A stretch of DNA of 64,000 bases from Streptococcus pluranimalium (GTDB taxonomy: Bacteria; Bacillota; Bacilli; Lactobacillales; Streptococcaceae). The stretch is taken from the NCBI RefSeq assembly GCF_002953735.1, contig NZ_CP025536.1:812001-876000 (forward strand), given 5' to 3'. Position 1 is the stretch's first letter. Each line of letters starts with the position of its first letter. The position numbers and the translations under genes were made by a program. Of this stretch, positions 9,785-19,303 are shown piece after piece. The notes beneath the pieces were generated by a model. It did no database searches and was not told the origin of the DNA. It worked only from the letters and a program-made list of their open reading frames with translations.

Positions 9785-10144
9785 ATGGATAAAATTATTC
9801 TAAAAAATTGTCGTTTTTATGGTTATCATGGCGCATTCGCCGAAGAAAATATGCTTGGACAAATTTTTGTGGTCAACGCCATCTTGTCGGTGGATTTAAG
9901 TAAGGCTTCATTGTCTGACGAGTTAGAAGATACTGTTCATTATGGTATGGTTTTTGATTGTATTAAAAATCAGGCTGAAAACCAGCGTTACAAACTTATT
10001 GAACGTTTAGGAGGGGCTATCTGTCAAGATATTTTTGAACAATTTCCGCCGGTTCAATCAATCAATCTTGAAATTACCAAGGAAAATCCCCCTATCAATG
10101 GGCATTATGATGCTGTAGGAATTAGTTTGGAGCGACGCAGATGA
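9785..10144 (+). CDS. folB: Dihydroneopterin aldolase
   Basis: A 119-residue enzyme cleaving dihydroneopterin to 6-hydroxymethyldihydropterin. It has the FYGYHGAFAEE start region, the conserved HYGMVFD block, RLGGAI and the C-terminal KENPPI(N)GHYDAVGISLER. GAGTG precedes the start. The stop overlaps the folK ATG by four bases (ATGA), so the pair is coupled. Confidence 0.95.
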   Translation: MDKIILKNCRFYGYHGAFAEENMLGQIFVVNAILSVDLSKASLSDELEDTVHYGMVFDCIKNQAENQRYKLIERLGGAICQDIFEQFPPVQSINLEITKENPPINGHYDAVGISLERRR

Positions 10145-10620
10145 CAGTGGTTTACTTGAGTTTGGGTTCCAATATGGGAGATAAGCTGGCTTATTTGAAA
10201 CAGGCTATTCAGCGTTTATCGCAATTACCCAAAACACGATTTGTAAAGGCGTCGTCTTTTTTCCAAACAGCAGCTTGGGGGAAGACTGATCAAGATGATT
10301 TCATCAATGCTGTTGTGCAGTTAGACACTGACTTAGAAGCCATAGAACTGCTTTATCAATGCCAAGAGATAGAGAAGGATTTAGACCGTGTTCGTCATGA
10401 ACATTGGGGGCCACGTACCATTGATATTGATATCTTGTTGTATGGTGAGGCTACCTATCATAGTCCAGAGTTGATAGTGCCACACCCTTATATGATGGAG
10501 CGGGCATTTGTGCTCGTTCCTCTAGCTGAATTAACTGAGGATTTCGTGATACCAACTACAGGACAGACTATCTTGGAAGTATTGGCACAAATCAGTCATG
10601 ATGATGTGGTGAAAATATAG
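10141..10620 (+). CDS. folK: HPPK (2-amino-4-hydroxy-6-hydroxymethyldihydropteridine pyrophosphokinase)
   Basis: A 159-residue kinase transferring pyrophosphate from ATP to the pterin alcohol, feeding FolP. Motifs are SLGSNMGDK at the N-terminus, the RVRHEHWGPRTIDIDILLYG block and VPHPYMMERAFVLVPL. It ends the folate genes; a good promoter for murB follows. Confidence 0.95.
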   Translation: MTVVYLSLGSNMGDKLAYLKQAIQRLSQLPKTRFVKASSFFQTAAWGKTDQDDFINAVVQLDTDLEAIELLYQCQEIEKDLDRVRHEHWGPRTIDIDILLYGEATYHSPELIVPHPYMMERAFVLVPLAELTEDFVIPTTGQTILEVLAQISHDDVVKI

Positions 10621-10627
10621 AAATATA

Positions 10628-10656
10628 CTGTCATATCAGTGATTTTTTGGTATAAT
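10628..10656 (+). promoter_or_regulatory. Promoter of murB
   Basis: CTGTCA at 10628-10633 and a perfect TATAAT at 10651-10656 are 17 bases apart. Transcription would start about 36 bases before the murB ATG, so murB can be expressed separately from the folate operon. Confidence 0.65.
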
Positions 10657-10698
10657 GTAGCTTGGCTATGCCAATTTTGTCTGTATGAGGAAACTATA

Positions 10699-11598
10699 AT
10701 GTTAAAAGAAATGGAAGAGGCCTTATCGGGTATTGATATTCGTGTCGATGAGCCTTTGAAAAATTATACTTACACCAAGGTTGGGGGACCGGCAGATTAT
10801 CTTGCCTTTCCTCGCAACCGTTTTGAATTGGTTCGTTTGGTTAATTTTGCCAACAAGCATGATATTCCTTGGTTGGTCTTGGGAAATGCTAGTAATTTAA
10901 TTGTCCGTGACGGCGGTATTCGTGGTATGGTGATCATGTTTGATCGTTTGAAGACAACGACAATTGATGGCTATGTTATGGAAGTTGAAGCAGGTGCTAA
11001 TCTTAAGGAAACAACTAAGGTAGCGCGTGACCATAGCCTAACTGGTTTTGAGTTTGCTGCGGGGATTCCAGGGAGTGTTGGTGGAGCTGTTTTTATGAAT
11101 GCCGGCGCTTATTGGGGCGAGATTGCCCATGTGCTTGTATCAGCTCAGGTTTTAACACGAGATGGTCAAGTCAAAACACTCGAAGCAAGAGACTTGAAGT
11201 TTGGTTATCGTCAATCAGCCCTTCAAACTTCTGGTGACATTGTCATTTCGGCTAAGTTTGCCTTGAAACCTGGTGACTATACTGTGATTAAACAGGAGAT
11301 GGATCGTTTAAATCATTTGCGTGAACTCAAGCAACCCTTGGAATACCCATCTTGTGGATCTGTTTTTAAACGTCCACCAGGACATTTTGCAGGTCAATTG
11401 ATTACAGAGGCTAATCTTAAAGGCTATCGCATTGGCGGTGTAGAGGTTTCTGAAAAGCATGCTGGTTTCATGATTAATGTTGACAATGCTACAGCTAAAG
11501 ATTATGAAGACTTGATAGCCTATGTTATCGATACCGTTGAACAAACCTCAGGAATTACGCTCGAACGTGAAGTTCGAATCATTGGGGAATCACTTTAA
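10699..11598 (+). CDS. murB: UDP-N-acetylenolpyruvoylglucosamine reductase
   Basis: A 299-residue FAD enzyme completing UDP-N-acetylmuramate synthesis for peptidoglycan. It has the FAD-binding [14 protein letters not shown] and [12 protein letters not shown] blocks, [22 protein letters not shown] segment and the catalytic C-terminal [11 protein letters not shown]. Start is ATG 10699 behind GAGG; an upstream in-frame ATG at 10639 lies before the -10 element. Pairing with potABCD is common in streptococci. Confidence 0.95.
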   Translation: MLKEMEEALSGIDIRVDEPLKNYTYTKVGGPADYLAFPRNRFELVRLVNFANKHDIPWLVLGNASNLIVRDGGIRGMVIMFDRLKTTTIDGYVMEVEAGANLKETTKVARDHSLTGFEFAAGIPGSVGGAVFMNAGAYWGEIAHVLVSAQVLTRDGQVKTLEARDLKFGYRQSALQTSGDIVISAKFALKPGDYTVIKQEMDRLNHLRELKQPLEYPSCGSVFKRPPGHFAGQLITEANLKGYRIGGVEVSEKHAGFMINVDNATAKDYEDLIAYVIDTVEQTSGITLEREVRIIGESL

Positions 11599-11607
11599 GA
11601 AAAAATT

Positions 11608-11640
11608 TCAGCTCAGAAAGCTTACTTTCTGGGCTGATTA
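11608..11640 (+). terminator. Hairpin after murB (weak terminator or processing site)
   Basis: TCAGCTCAGAAAG (11608-11620) pairs with CTTTCTGGGCTGA (11625-11637) around four bases. The plus-strand T-run after it is poor (TTAGTAGTTT), so read-through into potA is plausible. Confidence 0.45.
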
Positions 11641-11762
11641 GTAGTTTAGAGTCTTTATGGCAAAAATGAACAGGATAACTGTTCAGACTATGCCTTTAAT
11701 AATGAACAATTAAAAAAATATCACAGCTATAAGCTAGAAAATCTATGGAGGATTTATGACCA

Positions 11763-12917
11763 TTGACTAATCCAATTATTGCCTTCAAAAATGTTTCAAA
11801 GACATTTGAGGATAGTGCGACGACCGTTTTAAAAGATATAAATTTTGAATTGGAAGAAGGGAAGTTTTACACCCTTCTTGGAGCCTCTGGTTCTGGGAAA
11901 TCAACAATTTTAAATATTATCGCTGGACTTCTAGATGCTACGTCTGGGGATGTTTTATTGGATGGCAAACGCATCAATGATGTCCCAATCAATAAACGTG
12001 ATGTTCATACCGTTTTTCAATCTTATGCGCTTTTCCCACATATGAGTGTTTACGAAAATGTTGCTTTTGCTTTAAAACTTAAGAAAGTGGCTAAGAAAGA
12101 GATTGACCAACGTGTTAAGGATGCCCTAAAAATGGTCCAACTTGAAGGCTATGAAAAACGCTCTATTCAAAAGCTCTCTGGTGGTCAGCGTCAACGTGTC
12201 GCTATTGCACGCGCTATTATTAATCAGCCAAGAGTTGTTCTCTTAGACGAACCCTTATCAGCGCTTGATTTGAAGCTTCGTACAGAGATGCAGTATGAAC
12301 TGCGTGAATTGCAACAACGTTTAGGTATTACCTTTGTCTTTGTTACCCATGACCAGGAAGAGGCACTTGCTATGAGTGACTGGATTTTCGTCATGAATGA
12401 AGGTGAGATTGTTCAATCAGGAACACCGGTTGATATTTATGATGAACCCATTAACCATTTTGTCGCAACCTTTATTGGAGAATCAAACATCCTACCAGCG
12501 ATCATGATTGAGGACTATTTGGTAGAATTCAACGGCAAACGTTTTGAAGCTGTTGACGGTGGTATGCGTCCTAATGAACCTGTTGAGGTTGTGATTCGTC
12601 CTGAAGATTTACAAATTACCCTACCAGATGAAGGAAAACTTCAAGTAAAAGTGGATACCCAACTTTTCCGTGGTGTACACTATGAAATCATTGCTTACGA
12701 TGACCTTGGTAATGAATGGATGATTCATTCAACCCGTAAGGCTATCGAGGGTGAAATTATTGGGTTGGATTTCCAACCAGAAGACATTCATATCATGCGT
12801 CTCCATGAGACAGAAGAAGAATTTGATGCCCGTATTGAAGAATATGTTGAAACGGAAGAAGTAGAAGATGGATTGATTAATTTCATTGAGGAGGAGCGTC
12901 ATGAAGAAAACGGCTAG
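11763..12917 (+). CDS. potA: Spermidine/putrescine ABC transporter ATP-binding protein
   Basis: A 384-residue ATPase: Walker [10 protein letters not shown] (40-48), signature LSGGQRQR, Walker [14 protein letters not shown]-loop THDQEEA and a C-terminal TOBE-like regulatory domain (about 240-345). The start is a TTG at 11763 fitting the PotA N-terminus [20 protein letters not shown] is 11 bases upstream, and an out-of-frame ATG at 11756 opens a five-codon micro-ORF overlapping the start, which could lower initiation. Confidence 0.93.
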   Translation: MTNPIIAFKNVSKTFEDSATTVLKDINFELEEGKFYTLLGASGSGKSTILNIIAGLLDATSGDVLLDGKRINDVPINKRDVHTVFQSYALFPHMSVYENVAFALKLKKVAKKEIDQRVKDALKMVQLEGYEKRSIQKLSGGQRQRVAIARAIINQPRVVLLDEPLSALDLKLRTEMQYELRELQQRLGITFVFVTHDQEEALAMSDWIFVMNEGEIVQSGTPVDIYDEPINHFVATFIGESNILPAIMIEDYLVEFNGKRFEAVDGGMRPNEPVEVVIRPEDLQITLPDEGKLQVKVDTQLFRGVHYEIIAYDDLGNEWMIHSTRKAIEGEIIGLDFQPEDIHIMRLHETEEEFDARIEEYVETEEVEDGLINFIEEERHEENG

Positions 12918-13695
12918 CTTTTTCTCTGTACCCTATTTTCTTTGGGTCTTTCTCTTTGTTTTAGCACCAGTTGCTATGATTATCTGGAAGTCATTTTTTG
13001 ACATCTCTGGTCATGCAACGTTAGGAAATTATCAAACTTTTTTTGGGTCTTGGACTTATTTAAAAATGAGTCTGAATTCTATCCTTTATGCTGGTTTGAT
13101 AACCTTGGTAACTCTCGTGATTGCTTATCCGACAGCTTTCATTTTAACCCGTCTCAAGCATAAACAGCTTTGGTTGATGTTGGTTATTTTACCAACTTGG
13201 GTTAACCTTTTATTGAAAGCCTATGCCTTTATGGGGATTTTTGGCCAGCAAGGAAGTGTCAATACCTTCTTGAGTTTCATGGGATTGGGACCGCAGCAGA
13301 TTCTTTTTACTGATTTTTCCTTTATCTTTGTAGCCTCATATATTGAAATCCCTTTTATGATTTTACCGATTTTCAATGCCTTAGATGATATTGACAGTAA
13401 TCTCATCAATGCTAGTCGAGATTTGGGTGCAAATGATGTTCAAACCTTTACCAAGGTGATTTTTCCCTTATCCTTAAATGGGGTTCGTTCAGGTGTCCAG
13501 TCTGTTTTTATACCAAGTTTGAGTCTCTTTATGTTGACTAGACTTATTGGTGGTAACCGTGTGATTACGCTTGGTACAGCTATTGAACAACATTTCCTAA
13601 CGACTCAAAACTGGGGAATGGGATCAACGATTGGAGTGGTCTTGATTGCTGCCATGTTAATGATTATGTGGGTAACGAAGGAGAGAAAATCATGA
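12901..13695 (+). CDS. potB: Spermidine/putrescine ABC transporter permease
   Basis: A 264-residue membrane protein with six predicted segments and the BPD_transp_1 EAA-type loop ([21 protein letters not shown]). The start is ATG 12901 with GAGGAGG eight bases upstream, overlapping the potA end by 17 bases. It forms the importer channel with PotC. Confidence 0.93.
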   Translation: MKKTASFFSVPYFLWVFLFVLAPVAMIIWKSFFDISGHATLGNYQTFFGSWTYLKMSLNSILYAGLITLVTLVIAYPTAFILTRLKHKQLWLMLVILPTWVNLLLKAYAFMGIFGQQGSVNTFLSFMGLGPQQILFTDFSFIFVASYIEIPFMILPIFNALDDIDSNLINASRDLGANDVQTFTKVIFPLSLNGVRSGVQSVFIPSLSLFMLTRLIGGNRVITLGTAIEQHFLTTQNWGMGSTIGVVLIAAMLMIMWVTKERKS

Positions 13696-14468
13696 AAAAA
13701 TTTGCTAATATCTATCTGATTTTTGTCTTTGTCCTCTTGTATGCGCCCATTTTTTATTTGATTTTTTATTCATTTAATAAAGGCGGCGATATGAACGGCT
13801 TTACCGGTTTTACTCTGGAACATTATCAGACCATGATTTCAGATAGCCGTCTTATGCTTATTCTGGCACAAACTTTCTTTTTAGCCTTTTTAAGTTCATT
13901 GATAGCGACTGTTATTGGTACATTTGGAGCTATCTTCATTCATGAGAGTAAAAAACGTTATCAAAATAGCATGTTATCGACTAATAATATCTTGATGGTA
14001 GCACCTGATGTTATGATTGGAGCCTCCTTTTTGATCTTGTTTACAACTATCAAGTTTCAATTAGGATTTGCAACAGTCTTACTCAGTCACATTGCCTTCT
14101 CGATTCCAATTGTTGTTCTCATGGTTTTACCAAGGCTAAAAGAGATGAATCAGGATATGATTAACGCGGCTTATGATTTAGGAGCTAGTCGTTCTCAAAT
14201 GCTTAAAGAAGTTATGTTGCCTTATTTAACGCCAGGGATTATAGCGGGATATTTTATGGCTTTTACCTACTCTCTGGACGATTTTGCGGTCACTTTCTTT
14301 GTGACTGGCAATGGTTTTTCTACGCTTTCTGTTGAGATTTATTCTCGAGCTCGTCAAGGTATTTCGTTAGATATAAATGCCTTGTCAACCTTGGTCTTTT
14401 TCTTTAGTATTTTGTTAGTCATTGGCTATTACTTTATTTCTCAAGATAGGGAGGCTAAAGATGCGTAA
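13692..14468 (+). CDS. potC: Spermidine/putrescine ABC transporter permease
   Basis: A 258-residue six-segment permease with an EAA loop (INAAYDLGASRSQMLKEVMLP). ATG 13692 overlaps the potB stop as ATGA, preceded by GGAGAG. The DDFAVTFFVTG segment is typical of PotC. Confidence 0.93.
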   Translation: MKKFANIYLIFVFVLLYAPIFYLIFYSFNKGGDMNGFTGFTLEHYQTMISDSRLMLILAQTFFLAFLSSLIATVIGTFGAIFIHESKKRYQNSMLSTNNILMVAPDVMIGASFLILFTTIKFQLGFATVLLSHIAFSIPIVVLMVLPRLKEMNQDMINAAYDLGASRSQMLKEVMLPYLTPGIIAGYFMAFTYSLDDFAVTFFVTGNGFSTLSVEIYSRARQGISLDINALSTLVFFFSILLVIGYYFISQDREAKDA

Positions 14469-15528
14469 ATTAACAACCTTTCTGACGGGAATTATTGCCA
14501 TTATTATCCTTTTGTGGGGAACTAGTTTTCTTCTTCAGAAGCAATCGGGTGATGTTTCAGACAAATTGGTTATCTATAATTGGGGTGACTATATTGATCC
14601 AGATCTGTTAACCAAATTTACCAAAGAAACAGGTATTAAGGTTCAGTATGAGACGTTTGATTCCAATGAAGCTATGTATACCAAGATTAAACAGGGTGGT
14701 ACCACTTACGACATTGCAGTTCCAAGTGATTATACGATCGACAAGATGATTAAAGAAGATATGTTGATCAAATTGGATAAATCAAAAATAAAAGGTCTTC
14801 ATCATATTGGTAAAGAATTTTTGGGCAAAAGTTTTGATCCTAAAAATGATTACTCCATCCCCTACTTCTGGGGAACGGTTGGTATTGTCTATAATAAGAA
14901 GCAACTAGATACCTATCCCAAACATTGGAATGACCTTTGGAAGTCTGAGTATCGTAACAGTATTTTAATGGTTGATGGTGCTAGAGAAGTGATTGGAATT
15001 GGCTTGAATAGCTTAGGCTATAGTTTAAATTCGAAGAATAAAGCTCAACTAAATCAAGCAGAGAAGAAGTTGAATCAACTCACTCCTAACATTAAAGCTT
15101 TAGTTGGTGATGAGTTAAAGGGTTATATGATTCAAGGTGACGCTCCAATTGGTGTGACTTTTTCTGGTGAGGCAAGTGAAATGCTTTATGAAAATGAAGA
15201 TTTGGTCTACGTTGTTCCACCAGAAGGCTCTAATCTTTGGTTTGATAATATGGTTCTTCCTAAGACAGCTACACACACTGCAGAAGCTTATCAATTCATT
15301 AACTTTATGCTAGAGCCACAAAATGCAGCACAGAATGCAGAATACATCGGCTATTCAACACCTAACAATGCCGCCAAGACCTTGTTGCCAGATGATATCA
15401 AAAACGATCAAGCCTTTTATCCGAGTCAAGAAACGATAGATCATTTGGAAGTCTATGATAATTTAGGTCAAGAGTGGTTAGGCATTTATAACGACTTATA
15501 TTTGCAGGTCAAAATGTATCGTAAATAG
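14461..15528 (+). CDS. potD: Spermidine/putrescine-binding protein
   Basis: A 355-residue extracellular polyamine-binding protein. The N-terminus (residues about 5-24) is a hydrophobic anchor without a lipobox cysteine, as I recall for streptococcal PotD proteins, so it may be held by an uncleaved segment. The LVIYNWGDYIDPDLLTKF opening and WFDNMVLPKTA block are family hallmarks. Start ATG 14461 overlaps potC by eight bases behind GGGAGG. No strong terminator follows directly. Confidence 0.93.
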   Translation: MRKLTTFLTGIIAIIILLWGTSFLLQKQSGDVSDKLVIYNWGDYIDPDLLTKFTKETGIKVQYETFDSNEAMYTKIKQGGTTYDIAVPSDYTIDKMIKEDMLIKLDKSKIKGLHHIGKEFLGKSFDPKNDYSIPYFWGTVGIVYNKKQLDTYPKHWNDLWKSEYRNSILMVDGAREVIGIGLNSLGYSLNSKNKAQLNQAEKKLNQLTPNIKALVGDELKGYMIQGDAPIGVTFSGEASEMLYENEDLVYVVPPEGSNLWFDNMVLPKTATHTAEAYQFINFMLEPQNAAQNAEYIGYSTPNNAAKTLLPDDIKNDQAFYPSQETIDHLEVYDNLGQEWLGIYNDLYLQVKMYRK

Positions 15529-15651
15529 AATTGATCAGGGAGAAACGTTAAGTGTCGAACATTAAGATATGTAATGATATTCTACTTTGACATTTGATGA
15601 CATAAAAAAGACATTTCAAGACTTAAATATTATTTTTTTATGAGAAAGTAC

Positions 15652-15828
15652 TATAATTATTAATAGAGACATGTGGGAATTCTCTCTCAAAAATTCTCTC
15701 CTAAATCATCTCTCTCTCTTCAGATTTAGGAATCTTGATTTCACCTATCAACCCCATGTCTTACTTATTTCTCTCTCGTCTCAATATCATATTGAGACAA
15801 AACTCATCCTTTGGGATGGGTTTTTTTC
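15652..15828 (+). ncRNA. Candidate structured CU-rich small RNA
   Basis: A TATAAT at 15652-15657 predicts a start near 15664 (its -35 is poor) and a terminator ends the RNA near 15828. Visible pairings: GACATGTGGG 15668-15677 with CCCCATGTC 15752-15760 (one bulge); CCTAAATC 15700-15707 with GATTTAGG 15723-15730; GTCTCAATAT 15778-15787 with ATATTGAGAC 15789-15798 (tip unpaired); terminator CTCATCC / GGATGGG plus seven T. CU runs such as TTCTCTCTC and ATTCTCTCC lie in loops or linkers, well suited to pair with purine-rich ribosome binding sites. No convincing protein is encoded. It could instead be a processed potD 3' region. Confidence 0.55.
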
Positions 15829-15883
15829 TATGTTATTAGCTCTGAATTTATGATATGATAATAAAAACAATAAGGAGATAGCT

Positions 15884-16372
15884 ATGATTAGGAGAGCTAT
15901 TGTTGCTGATATCCCCAAACTTCAAAACTTATTATCCCAAATATTAAGTGTCCACCACACTGTACGACCTGATATTTTTAAAGCAAATGGCAGTAAATTC
16001 TCGGATCAAGAACTGGAAGATATCATGTCTAATGACCAACGTCCTATCTTTATTTATGAAGATGATAAAGGAGATCTCCTGGGGCATTTATTTTTGATCA
16101 TCCAAGAGGCAAAAGGATTGGCTACGCAGCCCAAGAAAACGCTTTTTATTGATGATCTTTGCGTTGATGAATCAGCACGTGGTCAAAAAATAGGGGAGAA
16201 ACTGTATCAGTTTGCTTATCAAAAAGCTATTGAATGGGGATGTTATAATCTCACGCTAAATGTTTGGAATGCTAATGAAGGAGCTGTTCGATTCTACGAA
16301 CACATGGGAATGATTCCTCAATCAATGCGAATGGAGACCATTTTAAATCCTGAATGGAAAGATGTTAAATAG
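15884..16372 (+). CDS. GNAT-family N-acetyltransferase
   Basis: A 162-residue GNAT enzyme. The fold is recognisable from the acetyl-CoA-binding block LFIDDLCVDESARGQKIG (about residues 86-103) and the C-terminal NEGAVRFYEHMGM. The acceptor is unknown. AAGGAG precedes ATG 15884. It lies two bases before the next gene and is likely cotranscribed with it. Confidence 0.85.
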   Translation: MIRRAIVADIPKLQNLLSQILSVHHTVRPDIFKANGSKFSDQELEDIMSNDQRPIFIYEDDKGDLLGHLFLIIQEAKGLATQPKKTLFIDDLCVDESARGQKIGEKLYQFAYQKAIEWGCYNLTLNVWNANEGAVRFYEHMGMIPQSMRMETILNPEWKDVK

Positions 16373-16374
16373 CT

Positions 16375-17532
16375 ATGGAAAATCTCTTAGATTATGTCAA
16401 GAGTGTCTCTCAGTCACCTTTTTCCAGTTTACCCTTAACCGATTTAGATTTTGCTCTATTTAATGAATTAGGCTATTTATCTCTTATTGATTATTTCCAA
16501 AAGGATATGAAGCAAGAAGTATCCATCACCATCAGTGATTGGCTACCCATTTTTCAGCGCACTAAGCCAAATCTTCATTTTACATTTCTAAATACTAAAG
16601 AGCGTATTGAGCTTTTCGAAGCTGTGCTCAATAGTAAGAGATACCAACAAGTGACTATTAGCTCTTATGTCAATGATATTGATACTGAGTTTGAACGTCA
16701 ATTTGCAGCGATGGTTTTTTCGATTCCTGAAGAAAATTGCAATCAAGTCGTTTTTCGAGGAACAGACGATAGTTTAATTGGTTGGAAGGAAGATTTTAAA
16801 TTAACCTACATGCGGGAAATTCCCGCTCATCGTGCTGCGATACTTTATTTAAAAAACATTCTGCCGGGTTTGAGTGGTAGAGTAATTGTTTCGGGACATT
16901 CTAAGGGAGGTAATTTGGCTATTTATGCAGCAGCTCATTTACCTAAGTCGCTGAGAGAAAAGATAGATCTGCTCTATATGTTTGATGCTCCTGGCTTTCG
17001 TCAGAATTTTTTGCAAACACAAGGGTATCTAGCAATCAGAGAGAAAATTATCTCTATAAAGCCATTTGAGTCAGTCGTTGGTGTTATGCTTGAATCTGAT
17101 TGCAAGGAACAAATTGTAGCTTCAAAAGATAAAGGCATGGCACAACATCTCATGATGAATTGGGCTGTTAATACAGGTAAAGGTCAGTTTGAATGTATCA
17201 CGCAATTATCTTCGATGAGCCAAAATTTGGAAAAAACATTTGCGACTTGGAATGAGAGTCTGTCTCACTATGAGCTAAAAAATTTATTTGACTTACTATT
17301 TGACCAACTGATTGACCATGGTCTTACTAGCCTTGATGATTTTTCTGTAAAAAATCCTTTAGAAATGACTAAATATCTTGATGTTTACAAGGCTTTATCA
17401 CCCCAACAAAAACAAACTTTTATGAAGGCTGTCCACTTATTTATCCAAGCTTACCGAAGCAATGCGCTAAACTCCCGAAAGACTAGCTTATCAAGCATTT
17501 TAACAAAATGGCAACAAACGAAATCAGACTAA
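16375..17532 (+). CDS. DUF2974 (Mbeg1-like) alpha/beta-hydrolase-like protein
   Basis: A 385-residue protein with lipase-3-like features. There is a FRGTDDSLIGWKEDF block (about 127-141) and a nucleophile elbow GHSKGG with Ser at about residue 176 in IVSGHSKGGNLAIYAA. No signal peptide is seen, so it is probably cytoplasmic. The family is widespread in Firmicutes with unestablished substrate. The C-terminal third is helical and without recognised motifs. Confidence 0.7.
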   Translation: MENLLDYVKSVSQSPFSSLPLTDLDFALFNELGYLSLIDYFQKDMKQEVSITISDWLPIFQRTKPNLHFTFLNTKERIELFEAVLNSKRYQQVTISSYVNDIDTEFERQFAAMVFSIPEENCNQVVFRGTDDSLIGWKEDFKLTYMREIPAHRAAILYLKNILPGLSGRVIVSGHSKGGNLAIYAAAHLPKSLREKIDLLYMFDAPGFRQNFLQTQGYLAIREKIISIKPFESVVGVMLESDCKEQIVASKDKGMAQHLMMNWAVNTGKGQFECITQLSSMSQNLEKTFATWNESLSHYELKNLFDLLFDQLIDHGLTSLDDFSVKNPLEMTKYLDVYKALSPQQKQTFMKAVHLFIQAYRSNALNSRKTSLSSILTKWQQTKSD

Positions 17533-17572
17533 AAGGTTATGGAAACTATTTTCCATAACCTTTTAATTTTTT
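17531..17572. terminator. Bidirectional terminator
   Basis: AAAAGGTTATGGAAA (17531-17545) pairs with TTTCCATAACCTTTT (17550-17564), with T-runs on both sides. It separates the DUF2974 gene from the convergent minus-strand cluster and overlaps the last codons of the latter. Confidence 0.85.
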
Positions 17573-18102
17573 TCTTTATCAATACTGAAATAGGCTAGAA
17601 CGGTCATAAAGCCACCGAAAACACTACCGGCGATGAGAACTCCTCCGATTAACCAAGGATTTCTCAATAGGTCCAATAAGCTTTTACCATTTTCCATAGT
17701 AGCGAGGATATTTTGAACGAACATGAAACCGGTGAAGACGATACCAGACAGGATGCCTCGTTTAATGGCTTTTTGCCGTTCTCTTTTAAGGTCTTCCTCT
17801 GGAACTTCAATAAAACCACTGGTATCAATGTCAGCCTTATCCGTTTTCATTTTAAGGATTAGGGGAATGATAAATACAGTTACTAAGATATTTAGACCAA
17901 CATAAATTCTTCCTGCATATTTGGGAAGAAAATCGTAAGTCAGCAGGAAAATAAGTGATGAGAACATGATGTAGTAAGTTAGGACAAGGTAGGCATGTCC
18001 CGCCAGTTGATAAGCAACCTGCTTAACATATTCATCAAAGACACCACTGATCCCCAAAAAGCGTGCGAATTGTTTTTCAAGTCGGTTAGATTTCTTTGCC
18101 AT
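17563..18102 (-). CDS. DUF3278 family membrane protein
   Basis: A 179-residue protein with four hydrophobic segments, opening NRLEKQFARFLGISGVFDEYVKQVAYQLAGHAYLVLTYYI region typical of DUF3278 proteins found beside small XRE regulators. AAAGGA precedes the start, which overlaps the upstream gene by 17 bases. Last gene of a six-gene operon. Function unknown. Confidence 0.7.
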   Translation of the reverse strand: MAKKSNRLEKQFARFLGISGVFDEYVKQVAYQLAGHAYLVLTYYIMFSSLIFLLTYDFLPKYAGRIYVGLNILVTVFIIPLILKMKTDKADIDTSGFIEVPEEDLKRERQKAIKRGILSGIVFTGFMFVQNILATMENGKSLLDLLRNPWLIGGVLIAGSVFGGFMTVLAYFSIDKEKN

Positions 18103-18421
18103 GATATTTTCCTTTCAAATAGCGTAAATAGATGAGGTGAGCGCTTATGCAACAAAAGTAAAAAACTAAGAGAGGATTAAGGTAGCCACGTATCCATTCA
18201 ATAGTGAGAAGGAGTATTGAAGCGACATCAATAATGAGGTGCCAAGTAGCATTATGCGGGTGTCTTTGATAGTTTTTTGACAGAGTTGATAAGTTTGCGA
18301 AGAGAATGATTTGATATAAGATGGGTGGAATAGGATTGTTTTTCATAAGACAATAGCAGCTAAGCCCGATTATAGAAAGCAAAAGTATCGAAAAAATAAA
18401 GTGATTGCTCTTTCTAGTCAT
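18086..18421 (-). CDS. Small membrane protein of the XRE/DUF3278 cluster
   Basis: A 111-residue protein with about four hydrophobic helices and no recognised domain. It overlaps both neighbours (17 and 8 bases), so translation is probably coupled. It resembles the next small protein in length and layout (membrane helices, WRIIDxxS-like pattern), suggesting an old duplication. Confidence 0.65.
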   Translation of the reverse strand: MTRKSNHFIFSILLLSIIGLSCYCLMKNNPIPPILYQIILFANLSTLSKNYQRHPHNATWHLIIDVASILLLTIEWIRGYLNPLLVFYFCCISAHLIYLRYLKGKYHGKEI

Positions 18422-18746
18422 TAGTTTGTTTCCTCCTCCAGAAGATTAGGGAAAGCAGATGGCCAACCATGATGATTCCCATAAAGAGTAGAAAAGGACT
18501 CGTAAAACCTCTACTGATTTCGGTGCTAGCAAAGACAACAAAGCAAAGATCAAAAGCAAGTTGACTGAGGAAAAGTCGCTTGCTGTTCTGGTTTTTGAGA
18601 GGAAAATTGAGGGTGATTATCCACCAGAAAATCCAAGTGGCGTTATCTACCTTTACATGATCAATGATTTGTGATAAATAAAGGATAATCGATAGCACTA
18701 TCCATGATACTAAGAACATAAAGTTAGTTTTTTCATTTTTAAACAT
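18414..18746 (-). CDS. Small membrane protein of the XRE/DUF3278 cluster
   Basis: A 110-residue protein with about four hydrophobic helices and no recognised family. It lies five bases after the preceding DUF3278-like gene in a tight operon. AAGGAT lies upstream of the start. Function unknown. Confidence 0.65.
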   Translation of the reverse strand: MFKNEKTNFMFLVSWIVLSIILYLSQIIDHVKVDNATWIFWWIITLNFPLKNQNSKRLFLSQLAFDLCFVVFASTEISRGFTSPFLLFMGIIMVGHLLSLIFWRRKQTND

Positions 18747-18751
18747 AGAAA

Positions 18752-19282
18752 CTATCCTTTTCTAAGTTTTCCTTTGGCTTTTCTTAATTGTGACCAATAC
18801 ATCAAGATATAAAAGAGACTGAAGGTGATGATAGCCCGTGCAATCTCTTTTATGGTTACCAATTTGTAGAAATCAACTCGTCCACTATCGAAGAAATCAA
18901 ACAGAGTAGGTGCCAGATAATAAAAAATAGCCAAATATAAACAACTTCTTAATGTTCGTTTTCGAAGTTTTTGTCGATAGTCGGAAAAAGTCATTTCCTC
19001 TAGTTCAATAGTAAGCAAATCTTTTTCATTTAAAAAGTGACTGATCTTTGTAAGATGGATAAATAGCAGTAAAAAGTAACTGATGGCAAGAATAAAAGAA
19101 AATTTATCAAATTGCTGACTAGGCAGATAAATAATGAGCGCTACCCAGAAAATTACCTGACTTGTGACGACATAGGAAATAAAAAGTTTATTACCAAGTT
19201 GATTGACTTCTTGAAGGCGGTATTCATCTAGTTGATCAAGCCCATAGAACCATTTAATGAGAGTAAGCCAAACTGTGGACAT
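18752..19282 (-). CDS. DUF3278-like membrane protein
   Basis: A 176-residue protein with four hydrophobic segments. The N-terminal pattern (LIKWFYGLDQLDEYRLQEVNQLGNKLFISYVV...) is like the other two larger proteins of the cluster: a short amphipathic lead with D(E)YxxxxVNxxG, then membrane helices. I infer a paralogue of the DUF3278 genes on either side. GAAAGGATT precedes the start. Confidence 0.65.
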   Translation of the reverse strand: MSTVWLTLIKWFYGLDQLDEYRLQEVNQLGNKLFISYVVTSQVIFWVALIIYLPSQQFDKFSFILAISYFLLLFIHLTKISHFLNEKDLLTIELEEMTFSDYRQKLRKRTLRSCLYLAIFYYLAPTLFDFFDSGRVDFYKLVTIKEIARAIITFSLFYILMYWSQLRKAKGKLRKG

Positions 19283-19303
19283 AGTGCGAATCCTTTCTAA
19301 CTA

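Noticed and set aside
14461..15528. PotD without a lipobox as an anomaly like MalE
   Set aside because: As I recall, streptococcal PotD proteins commonly have this uncleaved-anchor N-terminus, so it is not unusual.
15671..15853. A 60-codon open frame inside the CU-rich region
   Set aside because: It has no ribosome binding site, its composition is that of a structured RNA, and it runs through the terminator.
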